Shown here: one piece after another, positions 38,014-46,943 of the stretch
How positions within the stretch are numbered: the first letter of the stretch is position 1
Layout of the letters: every line of letters starts with the position of its first letter
DNA from: Singulisphaera sp. GP187
GTDB taxonomy: Bacteria > Planctomycetota > Phycisphaerae > Phycisphaerales > SM1A02
Assembly: GCA_945869475.1 (NCBI GenBank)
Contig: CAMBOV010000001.1
Span: 372,001 to 436,000, forward strand
Direction of reading: 5' to 3'
DNA: 64,000 nt
Notes under the pieces: model-generated
Databases searched by the model: none
What the model was told of the DNA's origin: nothing
Seen by the model: only the letters and a program-made list of their open reading frames with translations
Made by a program: the position numbers and the translations under genes

Positions 38014-39858
38014 GTGACATACAAGAAGGGATTTCTCACGACCAACATGGCGATCGCTGCGCGCGCGAACGGCGCGGTTGCCCTCGTGGGGACCGAAGCC
38101 AAGAACGAGATTCGCTTTGAACCGAATGTGAATGGCATCTTTGTTCGTGTCGAGGGAGCGCTCTTCACCGCTGCGAGCACGACGCCAACAACGCGAGCGG
38201 ATCTCAATCCCCACCTCACCTATGCGACGCCAACAATTCCTCAGGCGCAGCGATTGCTGTCGATCGGTGATCCGCGCGGTGTTGCATTCTCGAGCGATGG
38301 CAGCAAGCTCTACATTACCGGCTTGGGATCACACAACCTTGTCGTCGCGAACGCGACGAATCTTTCACGCGTTGCGCTGACTCCGACGGGCCTGGGACCC
38401 ACCGGCATTGCCGTCGATGCGGCGAATGACCGCATCTACGTCCTCAATCGATTTGAGGCTTCGATCAGCGTGTTCGACGAGTCATCGCTCGGAGAGTCGC
38501 AGCGAATCTCGTTTTTCGATCCGACTCCTGCCGTCGTGCACAGTGGACGACCATTCTTGTATGACACGCACTTCTCGAGCGGTCTTGGGCACGTCTCGTG
38601 CGGCTCGTGTCACATCGATGGACGGCTCGACCATCTCTCATGGGATCTCGGCGACCCGCAGGGAGACGTCGTCGACAACACCGAGAGTTGCAACCTCGGC
38701 CTGCCGCTGGGTACCTGCGAAGATTTCCATCCGATGAAGGGACCGATGAATACACAGACTCTGCTGGGGCTCCTCGGCAACGAGCCCTTTCACTGGCGTG
38801 GTGATCGAACGGACTTTCTTGCATTCGCGCACGCCCCCGTAACTCTGCTGGGCGGCGACGGCGACTTCACGACGAACGAGATGTCGAGGCTTAGGCAATA
38901 TGTGAACAGCATCCGGTTTCCGCCGAATCCAAATCGCAATCTCGACGGCTCGCTTAAAACGAGTTTTGAGGCTGGCAATCCGGTCACTGGATTCAATCTC
39001 TACCAAGTCGGCAATCTCGATTTCGTGCAGTGCGTCACATGCCACACGCTTCCGACGGGTGGGCTCGGCGAAATCATTTCTGCAAATTTGCTCGCTGAAG
39101 CGCAGAGCATGAAGGTGCCGCAACTTCGAAACATGTACGAGAAGGCTGGAATGGACAAGACAAGCCAAAACAACAGTCGTGGATTTGGATTCGTTCACGA
39201 TGGAGCGACCGACACGCTCGTGAGTTTCCTTTCGCTTTCTGTCTTCAACTTTGCGACAGGCGCAGCAGGACAGCAGCAACGACGCGATGTCTCCGCATTC
39301 CTGATGAGCTTCGACTCTGGCACCCATGCGAGCGTTGGCGCACAGGCGACCAAGGGTGGTGCGGTCGATCAGACGGCACGGCGAGGGGAACTCGTCACGA
39401 TCGCGAGCGCAGGATCGAGCCAACTCACAGCGCGCGGCAATTTCAACGGCACACTGCGTTCGTTCCTCTTCACAGGCGGCGCTGCATTTCAGTCTGACCG
39501 CCTTGCGGAGATACGGACACTTGCAGAGCTCGACGCGCAGACCAGCGCATCGAACCCATTTACCTACACGCTTGTCGTCAATGGCACAGGCACACGCATC
39601 GCACTCGACCGTGACGGTGACGGTTTTTATGATCGCGATGAGATTGAACAGTGTGCCGACCCGTCGGACGCTTCGAGCGTTCCTGGCGGCAGTGGCGGGT
39701 GCCCCGATGTCGATCACAACGGCTTCGTAGACGGAACCGATCTCGCTGTGATCCTGTCGAATTGGGGTGGAACGGGCATGGGCGATCTTGATTGCTCAGG
39801 TCTCGTCGATGGAGGCGATCTTGCACGGATGCTCAGCGGATGGGGCGTCTGTCCGTAG
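38014..39858 (+). CDS. YVTN beta-propeller / di-heme cytochrome c peroxidase, 3' part, dockerin-like C-terminus
   Basis: The continuation of the gene interrupted at 37921; coding in this frame resumes directly after that stop, and 38014 (GTG) is only the next possible start. It has further propeller blades (G-V-A-F-S-S-D-G-S-K-L-Y-I-T-G), then a peroxidase/MauG-like region with two c-type heme sites, C-G-S-C-H and C-V-T-C-H, and P-M-K-G-P-M-N-T-Q-T-L-L-G-L, usual for this family. The end has two dockerin-like segments and Cys-Pro. The fusion of electron-transfer hemes with a propeller suggests periplasmic or surface oxidation of an unknown substrate. Confidence 0.83.
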   Translation: MTYKKGFLTTNMAIAARANGAVALVGTEAKNEIRFEPNVNGIFVRVEGALFTAASTTPTTRADLNPHLTYATPTIPQAQRLLSIGDPRGVAFSSDGSKLYITGLGSHNLVVANATNLSRVALTPTGLGPTGIAVDAANDRIYVLNRFEASISVFDESSLGESQRISFFDPTPAVVHSGRPFLYDTHFSSGLGHVSCGSCHIDGRLDHLSWDLGDPQGDVVDNTESCNLGLPLGTCEDFHPMKGPMNTQTLLGLLGNEPFHWRGDRTDFLAFAHAPVTLLGGDGDFTTNEMSRLRQYVNSIRFPPNPNRNLDGSLKTSFEAGNPVTGFNLYQVGNLDFVQCVTCHTLPTGGLGEIISANLLAEAQSMKVPQLRNMYEKAGMDKTSQNNSRGFGFVHDGATDTLVSFLSLSVFNFATGAAGQQQRRDVSAFLMSFDSGTHASVGAQATKGGAVDQTARRGELVTIASAGSSQLTARGNFNGTLRSFLFTGGAAFQSDRLAEIRTLAELDAQTSASNPFTYTLVVNGTGTRIALDRDGDGFYDRDEIEQCADPSDASSVPGGSGGCPDVDHNGFVDGTDLAVILSNWGGTGMGDLDCSGLVDGGDLARMLSGWGVCP

Positions 39859-39886
39859 CGCTGTTCGACTCTGTACAGGATCCCAT

Positions 39887-40163
39887 TGTTGACACAAGTG
39901 TTTGAATAAATCACGCGGGCGTCTTGTCGCCAAGACGCTCGATGATCCGGTGATTGTTATATCGATGCACAAAGTCTCGAATCGCAACGTCGAGTTCGTC
40001 GACGGCTGCACGAATCGCGTGACGAAGCGTGTCGATCGCCACCGAAGTTTCATTACGGTTTCGTAAAGAATCTCGTTCTGAAGACGACTACGCCCACAGC
40101 GAGTCAATGCACGCTTGTCGACTGCGTTTACTTCAAACAAAGATTTGCACTTGTGTTGTCACA
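39887..40163 (-). mobile_element. decayed IS3-like insertion element with inverted ends
   Basis: This 334-base gap between genes holds a relic of an insertion sequence. On the minus strand, 40087 to 39911 reads as the C-terminus of a DDE transposase: V-D-E-L-D-V-A-I-R-D-F-V-H-R-Y-N-N-H-R-I and then L-G-D-K-T-P-A before a stop, the F-I-x-x-Y-N-x-x-R-x-H-x-x-L-G-x-x-T-P tail of IS3-type enzymes. Its ends are inverted copies: 39887-39900 TGTTGACACAAGTG matches the reverse complement of 40148-40163 (TGTGACAACACAAGTG). Most of the transposase gene is missing, so it cannot move by itself. Confidence 0.75.
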
Positions 40164-40192
40164 TGCTGTGCGACGGGAGGGTCGAGAGCTCC

Positions 40193-41335
40193 CTACGCCT
40201 CTGACGGCCTCAACAAGTCGCGCGTAACTGCAGCAACAGTCGCGCATCCAGCGAGCGCCATCGATCGATCGAAGTCGCTGGCAAGGATGTCGATGACACG
40301 CTTCACGCCAGGCTGACCTGCACATGCGAGACCCCAGAGAATTGGTCGACCAATCTGCACGGCTGTCGCACCGAGCGCAAGAGCTCGAAGAATGTCGACA
40401 CCTTGGCGAATTCCTCCATCGACAATTACGGGCACGCGACTCGCAACCGCTTGCGCGATACGCGGCAGTGCATCGGCAGTGGATGGCGCCCCGTCAAGTT
40501 GACGACCGCCGTGATTACTCACGACGATTCCGCGCGCCCCCGATCGAACTGCTGTGAGCGCATCGTCGGCTCTGCAGAGTCCCTTGACGATCACAGGCAG
40601 AGTTGTGAGCGAACAGAGCCATTCGAGATCTTTCCACGAGAGGTTTGGCGAGATCGTCCATCCCAATGTTTCACTGATGCCGACTCCTGTGTGACCGGTG
40701 GGACCAGTTGCGCCCTGCGGATCGATGCGCTCAAGATTGACGATGCGTAAGTGCGGGGGCACATGAAATCCGCTGCGCATCTCTCGCTCGCGCAGTCCCC
40801 AGACTGGAGCGTCGACCGTGAGTTGGATCGCGCGACATCCTGCACGCTCGACGCGATTCACGAGTTCGCGAACGAATCCACGGTCGGGTCCGATATACAT
40901 CTGAAAGAGCACCGGAGCAGTCGCCGCAGCGCAGACCTCCTCAACGCTCGTCGTCGACAGACTGCTCAGAACCATCGGGATTCCCGCCTCGCCGCACGCT
41001 CGCACCGTCGCCAATTCACCTTCTGGATGTGCCATTTTGTGCAGTGCGGTCGGAGCAGCGAGCAGTGGGAATGACAGTGGAAGATCGAGCAGCGTTGTCG
41101 CCGTTGAGCGGCGCGAGACGTCAACCATAACGCGGTACCAGATCGAGAGGGCATCCCATGCAGCGCGATTTCGCTCGAGCGTCAATTCACGCCCTGCCCC
41201 GCCGACGAAGTATGCGAATGCCATCGGGTCGAGGCGCGCTCGCGCTGCGTGCTCGAACTCGTCAATTTGAAAAATCGCTGCAAGCTCTGCGGCCGTGCAC
41301 TCTGCTGGATTCTTCACCTGCTCTGTGTTGATCAT
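40193..41335 (-). CDS. FMN-dependent alpha-hydroxy-acid dehydrogenase/oxidase
   Basis: A 380-residue enzyme of the lactate dehydrogenase/glycolate oxidase family, which oxidises 2-hydroxy acids with FMN and passes electrons to oxygen, cytochromes or quinone. Family signs are F-A-Y-F-V-G-G-A-G-R-E-L near residue 40, P-L-L-A-A-P-T-A, the catalytic S-N-H-G-G-R-Q-L-D-G near 277 with His base and Arg, and D-G-G-I-R-Q-G-V-D-I-L and G-R-P-I-L-W-G-L for FMN phosphate. The substrate is not resolved. The start overlaps the stop of the preceding small gene as ATGA, which makes it the last gene of the respiratory operon. Confidence 0.92.
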   Translation of the reverse strand: MINTEQVKNPAECTAAELAAIFQIDEFEHAARARLDPMAFAYFVGGAGRELTLERNRAAWDALSIWYRVMVDVSRRSTATTLLDLPLSFPLLAAPTALHKMAHPEGELATVRACGEAGIPMVLSSLSTTSVEEVCAAATAPVLFQMYIGPDRGFVRELVNRVERAGCRAIQLTVDAPVWGLREREMRSGFHVPPHLRIVNLERIDPQGATGPTGHTGVGISETLGWTISPNLSWKDLEWLCSLTTLPVIVKGLCRADDALTAVRSGARGIVVSNHGGRQLDGAPSTADALPRIAQAVASRVPVIVDGGIRQGVDILRALALGATAVQIGRPILWGLACAGQPGVKRVIDILASDFDRSMALAGCATVAAVTRDLLRPSEA

Positions 41336-41898
41336 CGCAAAAGTCTATCGGGGATGTCGCTCGATTCACGATCCTCCCAAGCATGACGCGTCGCGCGTTG
41401 ACGCTGCACCAGTCGTTCGCGCATGATGATGAGCACCGCGATAGGAATCCACAACAGCATCCACGGAAGCACAGTCGTCACAGCAGCCGGTGCAGGCGCA
41501 ACGCCGATGATGAACGAACCGACATCGTGTGGATCGCTTGCAATCTGAACTGAAATCTCCCACGTTCCGGGCAATTCGAGCGCAACCCGCGCCTCGTGCA
41601 GCAGTCGATTGCCGCTCGTTGCAGCGCCAAATACGACCTCTGTAACGATTCCCGATGGGCCCACCGCGCGCAGCGAGCCAGGCAGTCCGACTTGCGCTTC
41701 GCCATTACGCGAGATCAACATTGAGAAGTCGACGACTCCCTCAGTTGGTGGAATCGGCGAGAGAAAGACTGTCACGTCAAACGCGCCGTACATCGCACGG
41801 TCGACGACTGCGCCGCCGTCGGCGTGTGCGTGAGGCGCGAATGCGGTGAGCGCGGTGAATGCGACCGAGAGCGCGCAGAGCAGACGTCGAGCGTTCAT
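41332..41898 (-). CDS. periplasmic protein with C-terminal membrane anchor, unknown
   Basis: A 188-residue protein with a signal peptide (about residues 1-27, ending A-H-A-D), a beta-rich periplasmic domain containing V-D-F-S-M-L-I-S-R-N-G and L-P-G-T-W-E-I-S-V-Q, and a C-terminal hydrophobic helix (W-M-L-L-W-I-P-I-A-V-L-I-I) before a basic tail. It resembles FixH/YtkA-like domains found near oxidase assembly genes in topology and in the P-G-x-W segment, but that is tentative. Its start overlaps the CtaG fusion stop and its stop overlaps the start of the hydroxy-acid dehydrogenase, both as ATGA. Confidence 0.78.
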   Translation of the reverse strand: MNARRLLCALSVAFTALTAFAPHAHADGGAVVDRAMYGAFDVTVFLSPIPPTEGVVDFSMLISRNGEAQVGLPGSLRAVGPSGIVTEVVFGAATSGNRLLHEARVALELPGTWEISVQIASDPHDVGSFIIGVAPAPAAVTTVLPWMLLWIPIAVLIIMRERLVQRQRATRHAWEDRESSDIPDRLLR

Positions 41899-44201
41899 AG
41901 CGAGGCCGTCCCACGCATCTGCATCGGTTGCAGGATGATCCACGAACCGACGCACCAGAGCGCCAGAGCAACACACCACCATGGCAGCGCGCTCAGCAGT
42001 GGACGAGCTGACCGAGCGCCGCTGCCACGCCAGATCATCCATCCGCTGACCAAGAGTCCCACTTGCAACAGGATGAGTTCGGCTGGCAGCAACCACGTTG
42101 GCGTCACTCCGCAGCAGGATGCCGCCCACTGAGGTTGCCCGAACCATCCGATGCCGATGTCGTTGAGCGCGCGTTGAATCACTGGCACGCCAGTTGATGC
42201 GCTCGTCACAAGATGGAAGCACCAGTGGATGCACCACATCGCTGCTCCGATGGGCACAATCGCATGCGCGCCGCGACAGAACGACTCGTGCACCGTTGTG
42301 TGCGAAGCGCGTGCGCTGAGAGTAGACGCGAGAGCGAGAACAAGTGTCGGCACGACGATCACTGCACTGCTCGTGATCACGGCCTCGACGAGAATCGACG
42401 AACTCCATGCGAATGCCTGCGCGACCGATCCGACGAATTCGATCCACGGACCAGTCATCCCCGCTGCATTCGCGAACGCGCCAAACGTCAACAGACCCAG
42501 GAGTGCCGCAACGTCACCGCGCGATCCAATGCGACCAATCGATGAACCCCACGAACGCGCCGTCAGACTCACTGATGGAGTCGAGACGACGATTGCGACA
42601 TTCTCATGCGGACACGCATCGACGCAATCGAGACAGAAGGTGCAATCGAGATTGCCGCGCTTGACGGGTTGAAAGAGTTCAAGTTCGCAGCCGGGCACGC
42701 GCACAGTGAGCGCAACACTCTGCGACTTCAGTTGGCCACGATCGGATCCTCGAATGCACTCGCGACCGACACATGTGTCGCAGGTCGCGTGGTTGACAAC
42801 CGCCACGGTGAGTGGCGCAACCAAACTCTGCGTCATATGAAACTGCCCAATTGGACAGACCCACTTGCAGAAACTCCCGCCGCGAAAGAGCCCGTCGACC
42901 AGCAGAATCCCAGCGAAATAGCCCAGAATGATCCATGCTGTTGCCCACGGACTCGCCCAGAGATCACACGCCTCGTAGCAGACGAGCCAGAGCGCGATGA
43001 GGGCGACGGCGATCCACTTCGACCGAAGTCGCTCTGGCCATCGAAGCCTCGGAGTCCACCAGCGACGCAGCAGATTGCGCGGCGCGATCAGTGGACAACT
43101 CATGCAGAGAAAATTTCCACCAAAGAGCAGTGCAAGAACGACGACGCCGCGCCAGTGGGTCCACGCAAGCGTGCCTGCGAGATTCGACGGCGCATCTGTT
43201 GGACCCCACAACCCATCAATCACGATGATCACTGCCGCAGCGACGAGCATCCAGCGAATTGTGGTGCGCACAGTGCGGCTTCGCAGCAGGCGACCGATGC
43301 CGCGCACACGCAAGAGATCGAAGCGCGCATGCGCAGCGGGTTCGATGCGATCGCCCCTCGTTGGTGCAACTCGGCCAGTGGGCGATGGCGCGCGAACGAT
43401 CTTGAGTGCTCGCAGAATCAAGAAGATCGCCGCCGGCAACATGATGAGCTGCCCAACCGTCCACATGAAAGCACCTGCGACTTGTTGGTCTTGCAGGGCG
43501 CTCCATCCGAGTGCCGGCGCCGTTGCCTCGTAGTGCGCATACCAGACTCGATCTGAGTAGGTCATCACAGCAGAGAAGATCGTGTTCTGCACATCGGCGG
43601 TGAGTAGATAAATGACGAGCGCACCGTCTGACCAACGCGCTCGCCAGGGCCACGGCTGAATGATCTGCCACCAGAAGAGCGTTGCGGCTGCAAGAAACGA
43701 CGCATGTTCAAGCCGATGGATCACCGGCGATTCGAGCGCGGCGCCGTAGAGCAGCGGTGAATGCCACGCCCAGTTCGTCACTGCGAAGGCGATCCATCCC
43801 GTGAATGGAGAGAGCACGACGTTCAAGCACCGCCGAAGAAACGCACTCGCAAGAAAGGGTCCGAGCGCACCTCGACGCACGACACGCGGAAGTCCGCGCA
43901 GGATCGGAATTCCTGGAGCACCAAGCAAGAGCAGTGGCGCCACAACCATGATCAGCAAGAAATGCTGCACCATGTGCACCCACAACAACATGTGACCGAG
44001 TGAGTCGATCGGTGATGCGAGCGCGAGAAAAAGCACGAGCATTCCGGCAAAGAAACAGCGAGGACGCAGCGCTGGAAATCCACTGACACGCCCCACCAAG
44101 CCGCGCGCGCCTCGCACGTACAACCACGAGAGCACTGCGAGTGCGCCGATCAACCACGGATCAAAGTTCCAACTCGTGAGGATTGCGTCAGCGACGCTCA
44201 G
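41895..44201 (-). CDS. CtaG oxidase-assembly domain fused to membrane 4Fe-4S ferredoxin domain
   Basis: A fusion of about 768 residues. Residues 1-260 are a CtaG (caa3-type) assembly factor with its helices: W-N-F-D-P-W, A-L-A-S-P-I-D, H-M-V-Q-H-F-L-L, and W-H-S-P-L-L-Y. Residues about 330-560 resemble NapH/CcoG-type membrane ferredoxins, with F-C-K-W-V-C-P-I-G and a ferredoxin C-x2-C-x2-C-x3-CP. About 200 further hydrophobic residues follow. The likely start is CTG at 44201, overlapping the cytochrome b stop as CTGA: the 16 codons before the first normal start (TTG 44153) encode conserved CtaG residues. It probably helps build the copper/heme sites and may add an electron input. Confidence 0.82.
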   Translation of the reverse strand: MSVADAILTSWNFDPWLIGALAVLSWLYVRGARGLVGRVSGFPALRPRCFFAGMLVLFLALASPIDSLGHMLLWVHMVQHFLLIMVVAPLLLLGAPGIPILRGLPRVVRRGALGPFLASAFLRRCLNVVLSPFTGWIAFAVTNWAWHSPLLYGAALESPVIHRLEHASFLAAATLFWWQIIQPWPWRARWSDGALVIYLLTADVQNTIFSAVMTYSDRVWYAHYEATAPALGWSALQDQQVAGAFMWTVGQLIMLPAAIFLILRALKIVRAPSPTGRVAPTRGDRIEPAAHARFDLLRVRGIGRLLRSRTVRTTIRWMLVAAAVIIVIDGLWGPTDAPSNLAGTLAWTHWRGVVVLALLFGGNFLCMSCPLIAPRNLLRRWWTPRLRWPERLRSKWIAVALIALWLVCYEACDLWASPWATAWIILGYFAGILLVDGLFRGGSFCKWVCPIGQFHMTQSLVAPLTVAVVNHATCDTCVGRECIRGSDRGQLKSQSVALTVRVPGCELELFQPVKRGNLDCTFCLDCVDACPHENVAIVVSTPSVSLTARSWGSSIGRIGSRGDVAALLGLLTFGAFANAAGMTGPWIEFVGSVAQAFAWSSSILVEAVITSSAVIVVPTLVLALASTLSARASHTTVHESFCRGAHAIVPIGAAMWCIHWCFHLVTSASTGVPVIQRALNDIGIGWFGQPQWAASCCGVTPTWLLPAELILLQVGLLVSGWMIWRGSGARSARPLLSALPWWCVALALWCVGSWIILQPMQMRGTASL

Positions 44202-45694
44202 TGGGCGTTCGCGCTGCCAGGTGGAGGTGGCAACTGCGCTCCAGGAATCTTCGCATCTGGTTCGTTCGATGGATGAAGCGTCGCCAAGAACGCCACAACT
44301 GCGGCAGTCTGAGCACTATCGAGGTTCTTTCCATACGCCGGCATGTTGCCACCGCCTTGCTGCACTTGGCGCACGAGTTGGTCATACGAGAGTCGCGACG
44401 CGACATCATCAAGCTCAGGACCGCGCTTGCCGCCGAGTCCATCGAGCGAGTGGCAGTTGCGGCACTGTGCGAATTGAAAAACGACGGCGCCTTGCATCTC
44501 GAGGGGCGTTCGACCGTGCGTGAATTTCGCAGGGGTTGGAAGCGCCGACCAGCCATCCATCACAGGAGACCACGGACTTGTCATTCCTTCCCACGTCAGC
44601 GCTGCGATCGCCATCACCGTCACAAGCGCGACGAGCACCATCGCAGGTCGCTTGCTCGGTGCGCGTTCACCAGAGTTCGAAAGGAACGGCACTGCAATGA
44701 GCACAAGCACGCCAACCCCTGGAGCAATCAACATGATCGCAGTCTCAGACGCTGGCGGCAAGAGACTGACTGCGCCAAAGAGCCACATAAATGGATAGTC
44801 CGGCCGAGGATTCGTGTTGATGAGCGTTGGATCGGGCATTCCTCCAGGTCCAAATGGACCGTAGAACGCCGCGAGCGCAACGAGTGCGATCAAACAGACT
44901 CCGCAAAAAACCATGTCGCGCTGCACGGCTTCGGGCACGAAAGGAACGCCTTCGGTCTTCATCCGCTCTTCGAACCCTTCGCGATAGGTCGATGGCACAA
45001 CAATCGCACCAGGCTTGGGCATTTCGCTGATGCCGTTCTTGATGATCAACATCATGTGCAAACCGACAAGACCAAGCGCCGCACCCGGCAAGATGAAGAC
45101 GTGAAGCGCGAAGAATCGGTTGAGAGTTTCGCCGCCGATGATTGGTCCGCCCAGAAGAAGCGCGCGCACTTGATCACCGACGAGTGGAATGCGATCGGCG
45201 ATTGCTGCACCGATGCCGAGTCCCCAGTATGCGTCTTGATCCCATCGCATGACCTGTCCAGTAAAGGCAAGCGCAAGAGTCGTGAGCAAGAGAAAGACGC
45301 CGGTGATCCAATTCAATTCGCGTGGATACTTGTACGAAGCGTGCAGAAAAACCTGCAGCATGTGGATCGCCATCATGACGACCATCGCGTTGCTCGACCA
45401 ACCGTGCAGCGCACGCAGCATCCATCCCATCGGCACTTCCTTGTCGATGTAGTTGAGGCTCTCCCATGCCTGTGCGGCGCTCGGGGCGTAGACCGTTGCG
45501 AGGCAGACGCCCGTCACGAGCTGAATCGTAAAAAACATCAGCGTCGCGCTGCCAAAGACATACCACCACTTCGCGTTGCGCGGCACGTGATGAAAGAGCA
45601 GCGGTTTGGCAAAGGCGACGACGCCCGTGCGCTCTTCGATCCACTGCATCGTTGCCTTGGAGGAACTCAGGAGTGCACTGGTGAGGAAACTCAT
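44198..45694 (-). CDS. cytochrome b with fused C-terminal cytochrome c domain
   Basis: A 498-residue subunit of a quinol:cytochrome c oxidoreductase. The N-terminal half has the two heme-binding helix pairs, H-x13-H (H-G-W-S ... M-A-I-H) and H-x14-H (L-H-V-F ... G-L-H); the x14 spacing is as in b6-type proteins. A-Y-W-G follows R-W-D-Q-D. The Qo-site motif, normally P-E-W-Y, reads P-D-Y-P. After about eight helices the last 100 residues form a cytochrome c domain with C-R-N-C-H and a distal Met in N-M-P-A-Y. Start and stop overlap the Rieske and CtaG-fusion genes by 4 bases. Confidence 0.92.
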   Translation of the reverse strand: MSFLTSALLSSSKATMQWIEERTGVVAFAKPLLFHHVPRNAKWWYVFGSATLMFFTIQLVTGVCLATVYAPSAAQAWESLNYIDKEVPMGWMLRALHGWSSNAMVVMMAIHMLQVFLHASYKYPRELNWITGVFLLLTTLALAFTGQVMRWDQDAYWGLGIGAAIADRIPLVGDQVRALLLGGPIIGGETLNRFFALHVFILPGAALGLVGLHMMLIIKNGISEMPKPGAIVVPSTYREGFEERMKTEGVPFVPEAVQRDMVFCGVCLIALVALAAFYGPFGPGGMPDPTLINTNPRPDYPFMWLFGAVSLLPPASETAIMLIAPGVGVLVLIAVPFLSNSGERAPSKRPAMVLVALVTVMAIAALTWEGMTSPWSPVMDGWSALPTPAKFTHGRTPLEMQGAVVFQFAQCRNCHSLDGLGGKRGPELDDVASRLSYDQLVRQVQQGGGNMPAYGKNLDSAQTAAVVAFLATLHPSNEPDAKIPGAQLPPPPGSANAH

Positions 45695-46278
45695 GTGGAC
45701 TCTTCCAACCCTGGAAGTCGTCCAGCATCGATGAGCAGCTTGCCGCCTTCAATTTTCCACACGTATTCAAAGAGTCCCCGCGGCGGCGGACCTGCAGCGC
45801 GCGTGCCATCTTGGTAGTAGACCCCGCCGTGGCAGGGACACATGAAAAGCTTCGACTGTTCGAACCAGCGCACGGGGCAGCCGAGATGCGCGCAATTGAT
45901 CGCGAAGACCTGAAAGTGAGTCGCGTCGATGCAGCGCACCCAACAGGCTGTCTTGGCGCTGTCGCCGTCGGTCGGTTGACGAATCGGATTCAGAAACGTT
46001 GCGAAGCGCGTCGCACCATGCGGAAAGATCGAGAGTTCACCGAGTTCAACCCAGAGGTTCGAGTATCGCTTTGTCGCCGGGCCGATGAGGTAACCGACAA
46101 TCGGAAGCGCGGTGATCGCGCCGCCGATGCCGAGCAACCCGACCCCCAACTTGAGCATGAATCCACGGCGCGGGGCTGGAGTGACCCCAGCAGTCGCCGC
46201 GGCCTTCGCCTTCTGCTCACAACCGCATCCACCACAACCGCACGAACCTTTTTCTTGTTGCTTCTCTTGTTCGCTCAT
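45691..46278 (-). CDS. Rieske iron-sulfur protein
   Basis: A 195-residue Rieske subunit. It has a Cys/Gly-rich N-terminus (five Cys within about 15 residues), one membrane helix (about 40-65), and a periplasmic domain with both cluster motifs, C-A-H-L-G-C and C-P-C-H-G-G, whose two Cys and two His bind the 2Fe-2S cluster, plus a G-P-P-P-R-G-L proline loop. It carries electrons from quinol to the c-type hemes of the same operon. The N-terminal cysteines are unusual and could bind metal. Overlaps its neighbours on both sides as ATGA. Confidence 0.94.
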   Translation of the reverse strand: MSEQEKQQEKGSCGCGGCGCEQKAKAAATAGVTPAPRRGFMLKLGVGLLGIGGAITALPIVGYLIGPATKRYSNLWVELGELSIFPHGATRFATFLNPIRQPTDGDSAKTACWVRCIDATHFQVFAINCAHLGCPVRWFEQSKLFMCPCHGGVYYQDGTRAAGPPPRGLFEYVWKIEGGKLLIDAGRLPGLEEST

Positions 46279-46943
46279 TTCGTCACCTTCTCGTTCGACA
46301 CGCGCTGTGATGAGATCCAACTCACCACATCGCAGACCTCTTGGGCGGAGAGTCCAGTCGGTCGACCGGGCATCGCTTGATTCCACGCGGGCATCCCAAG
46401 TTCGCTTCGTCCGTAGACCACCGCGCTCCAGAGACCCTGATCAGAAATCATCCGCAAATACATTGGATCGACCACACTTCCCGCGGTGCCCTGCCCCGCG
46501 TGACAGGAAGCGCACGCAGTCGAAAAGACGAGCGCGCCGGCACTCGCGCTTCCCGCGGTCAACACTGGCGAGATCCCACCGCCTCCGCCCGGCTGGCCAT
46601 CACCCCACAGTGTGCGCATCCCGTGCACGAGTGACGTGATTTGTTCGGCCGTGAACGGACCGCCTTCGCTCGCGAGATACGCCGGCATCGATCGACCTTG
46701 ACCATGTGAGATCGCTTGAATGATGGTCGCATCGGTCGCGACCTTCCAATAGTTCGCGTTCACGAGCGGAAGCGCTGCTCCCTCGGCTCCCTGCGAATGA
46801 CACCCGCGACAATTCGTATCGAATGCACTCTGCGTCGACAATTCACCGGCGAGTGCAACATGCTGCACGGCGGGAGACGCACTCGGACGATCGCATCCAC
46901 TTGCACAGAGCACCATCGAACAGAACATGACTGCGCGTTTCAT
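46275..46943 (-). CDS. di-heme c-type cytochrome lipoprotein
   Basis: A 222-residue exported protein with a lipobox-like C-A-S-G-C near residue 17 and two c-heme motifs, C-R-G-C-H (about 46-50) and C-A-S-C-H (about 145-149), with Met-containing distal segments (S-M-P-A-Y-L and G-M-P-A-W). Each heme domain is of the cytochrome c class I type. It probably links the Rieske/cytochrome b part to the oxidase. The Gly-rich linker between domains is G-G-G-G-G. ATGA overlaps on both sides. Confidence 0.9.
   Translation of the reverse strand: MKRAVMFCSMVLCASGCDRPSASPAVQHVALAGELSTQSAFDTNCRGCHSQGAEGAALPLVNANYWKVATDATIIQAISHGQGRSMPAYLASEGGPFTAEQITSLVHGMRTLWGDGQPGGGGGISPVLTAGSASAGALVFSTACASCHAGQGTAGSVVDPMYLRMISDQGLWSAVVYGRSELGMPAWNQAMPGRPTGLSAQEVCDVVSWISSQRVSNEKVTK

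Noticed and set aside
44183-45817. A 544-codon plus-strand open frame
   Set aside because: It is the exact antisense of cytochrome b, very rich in Arg and His, with no recognisable motif.
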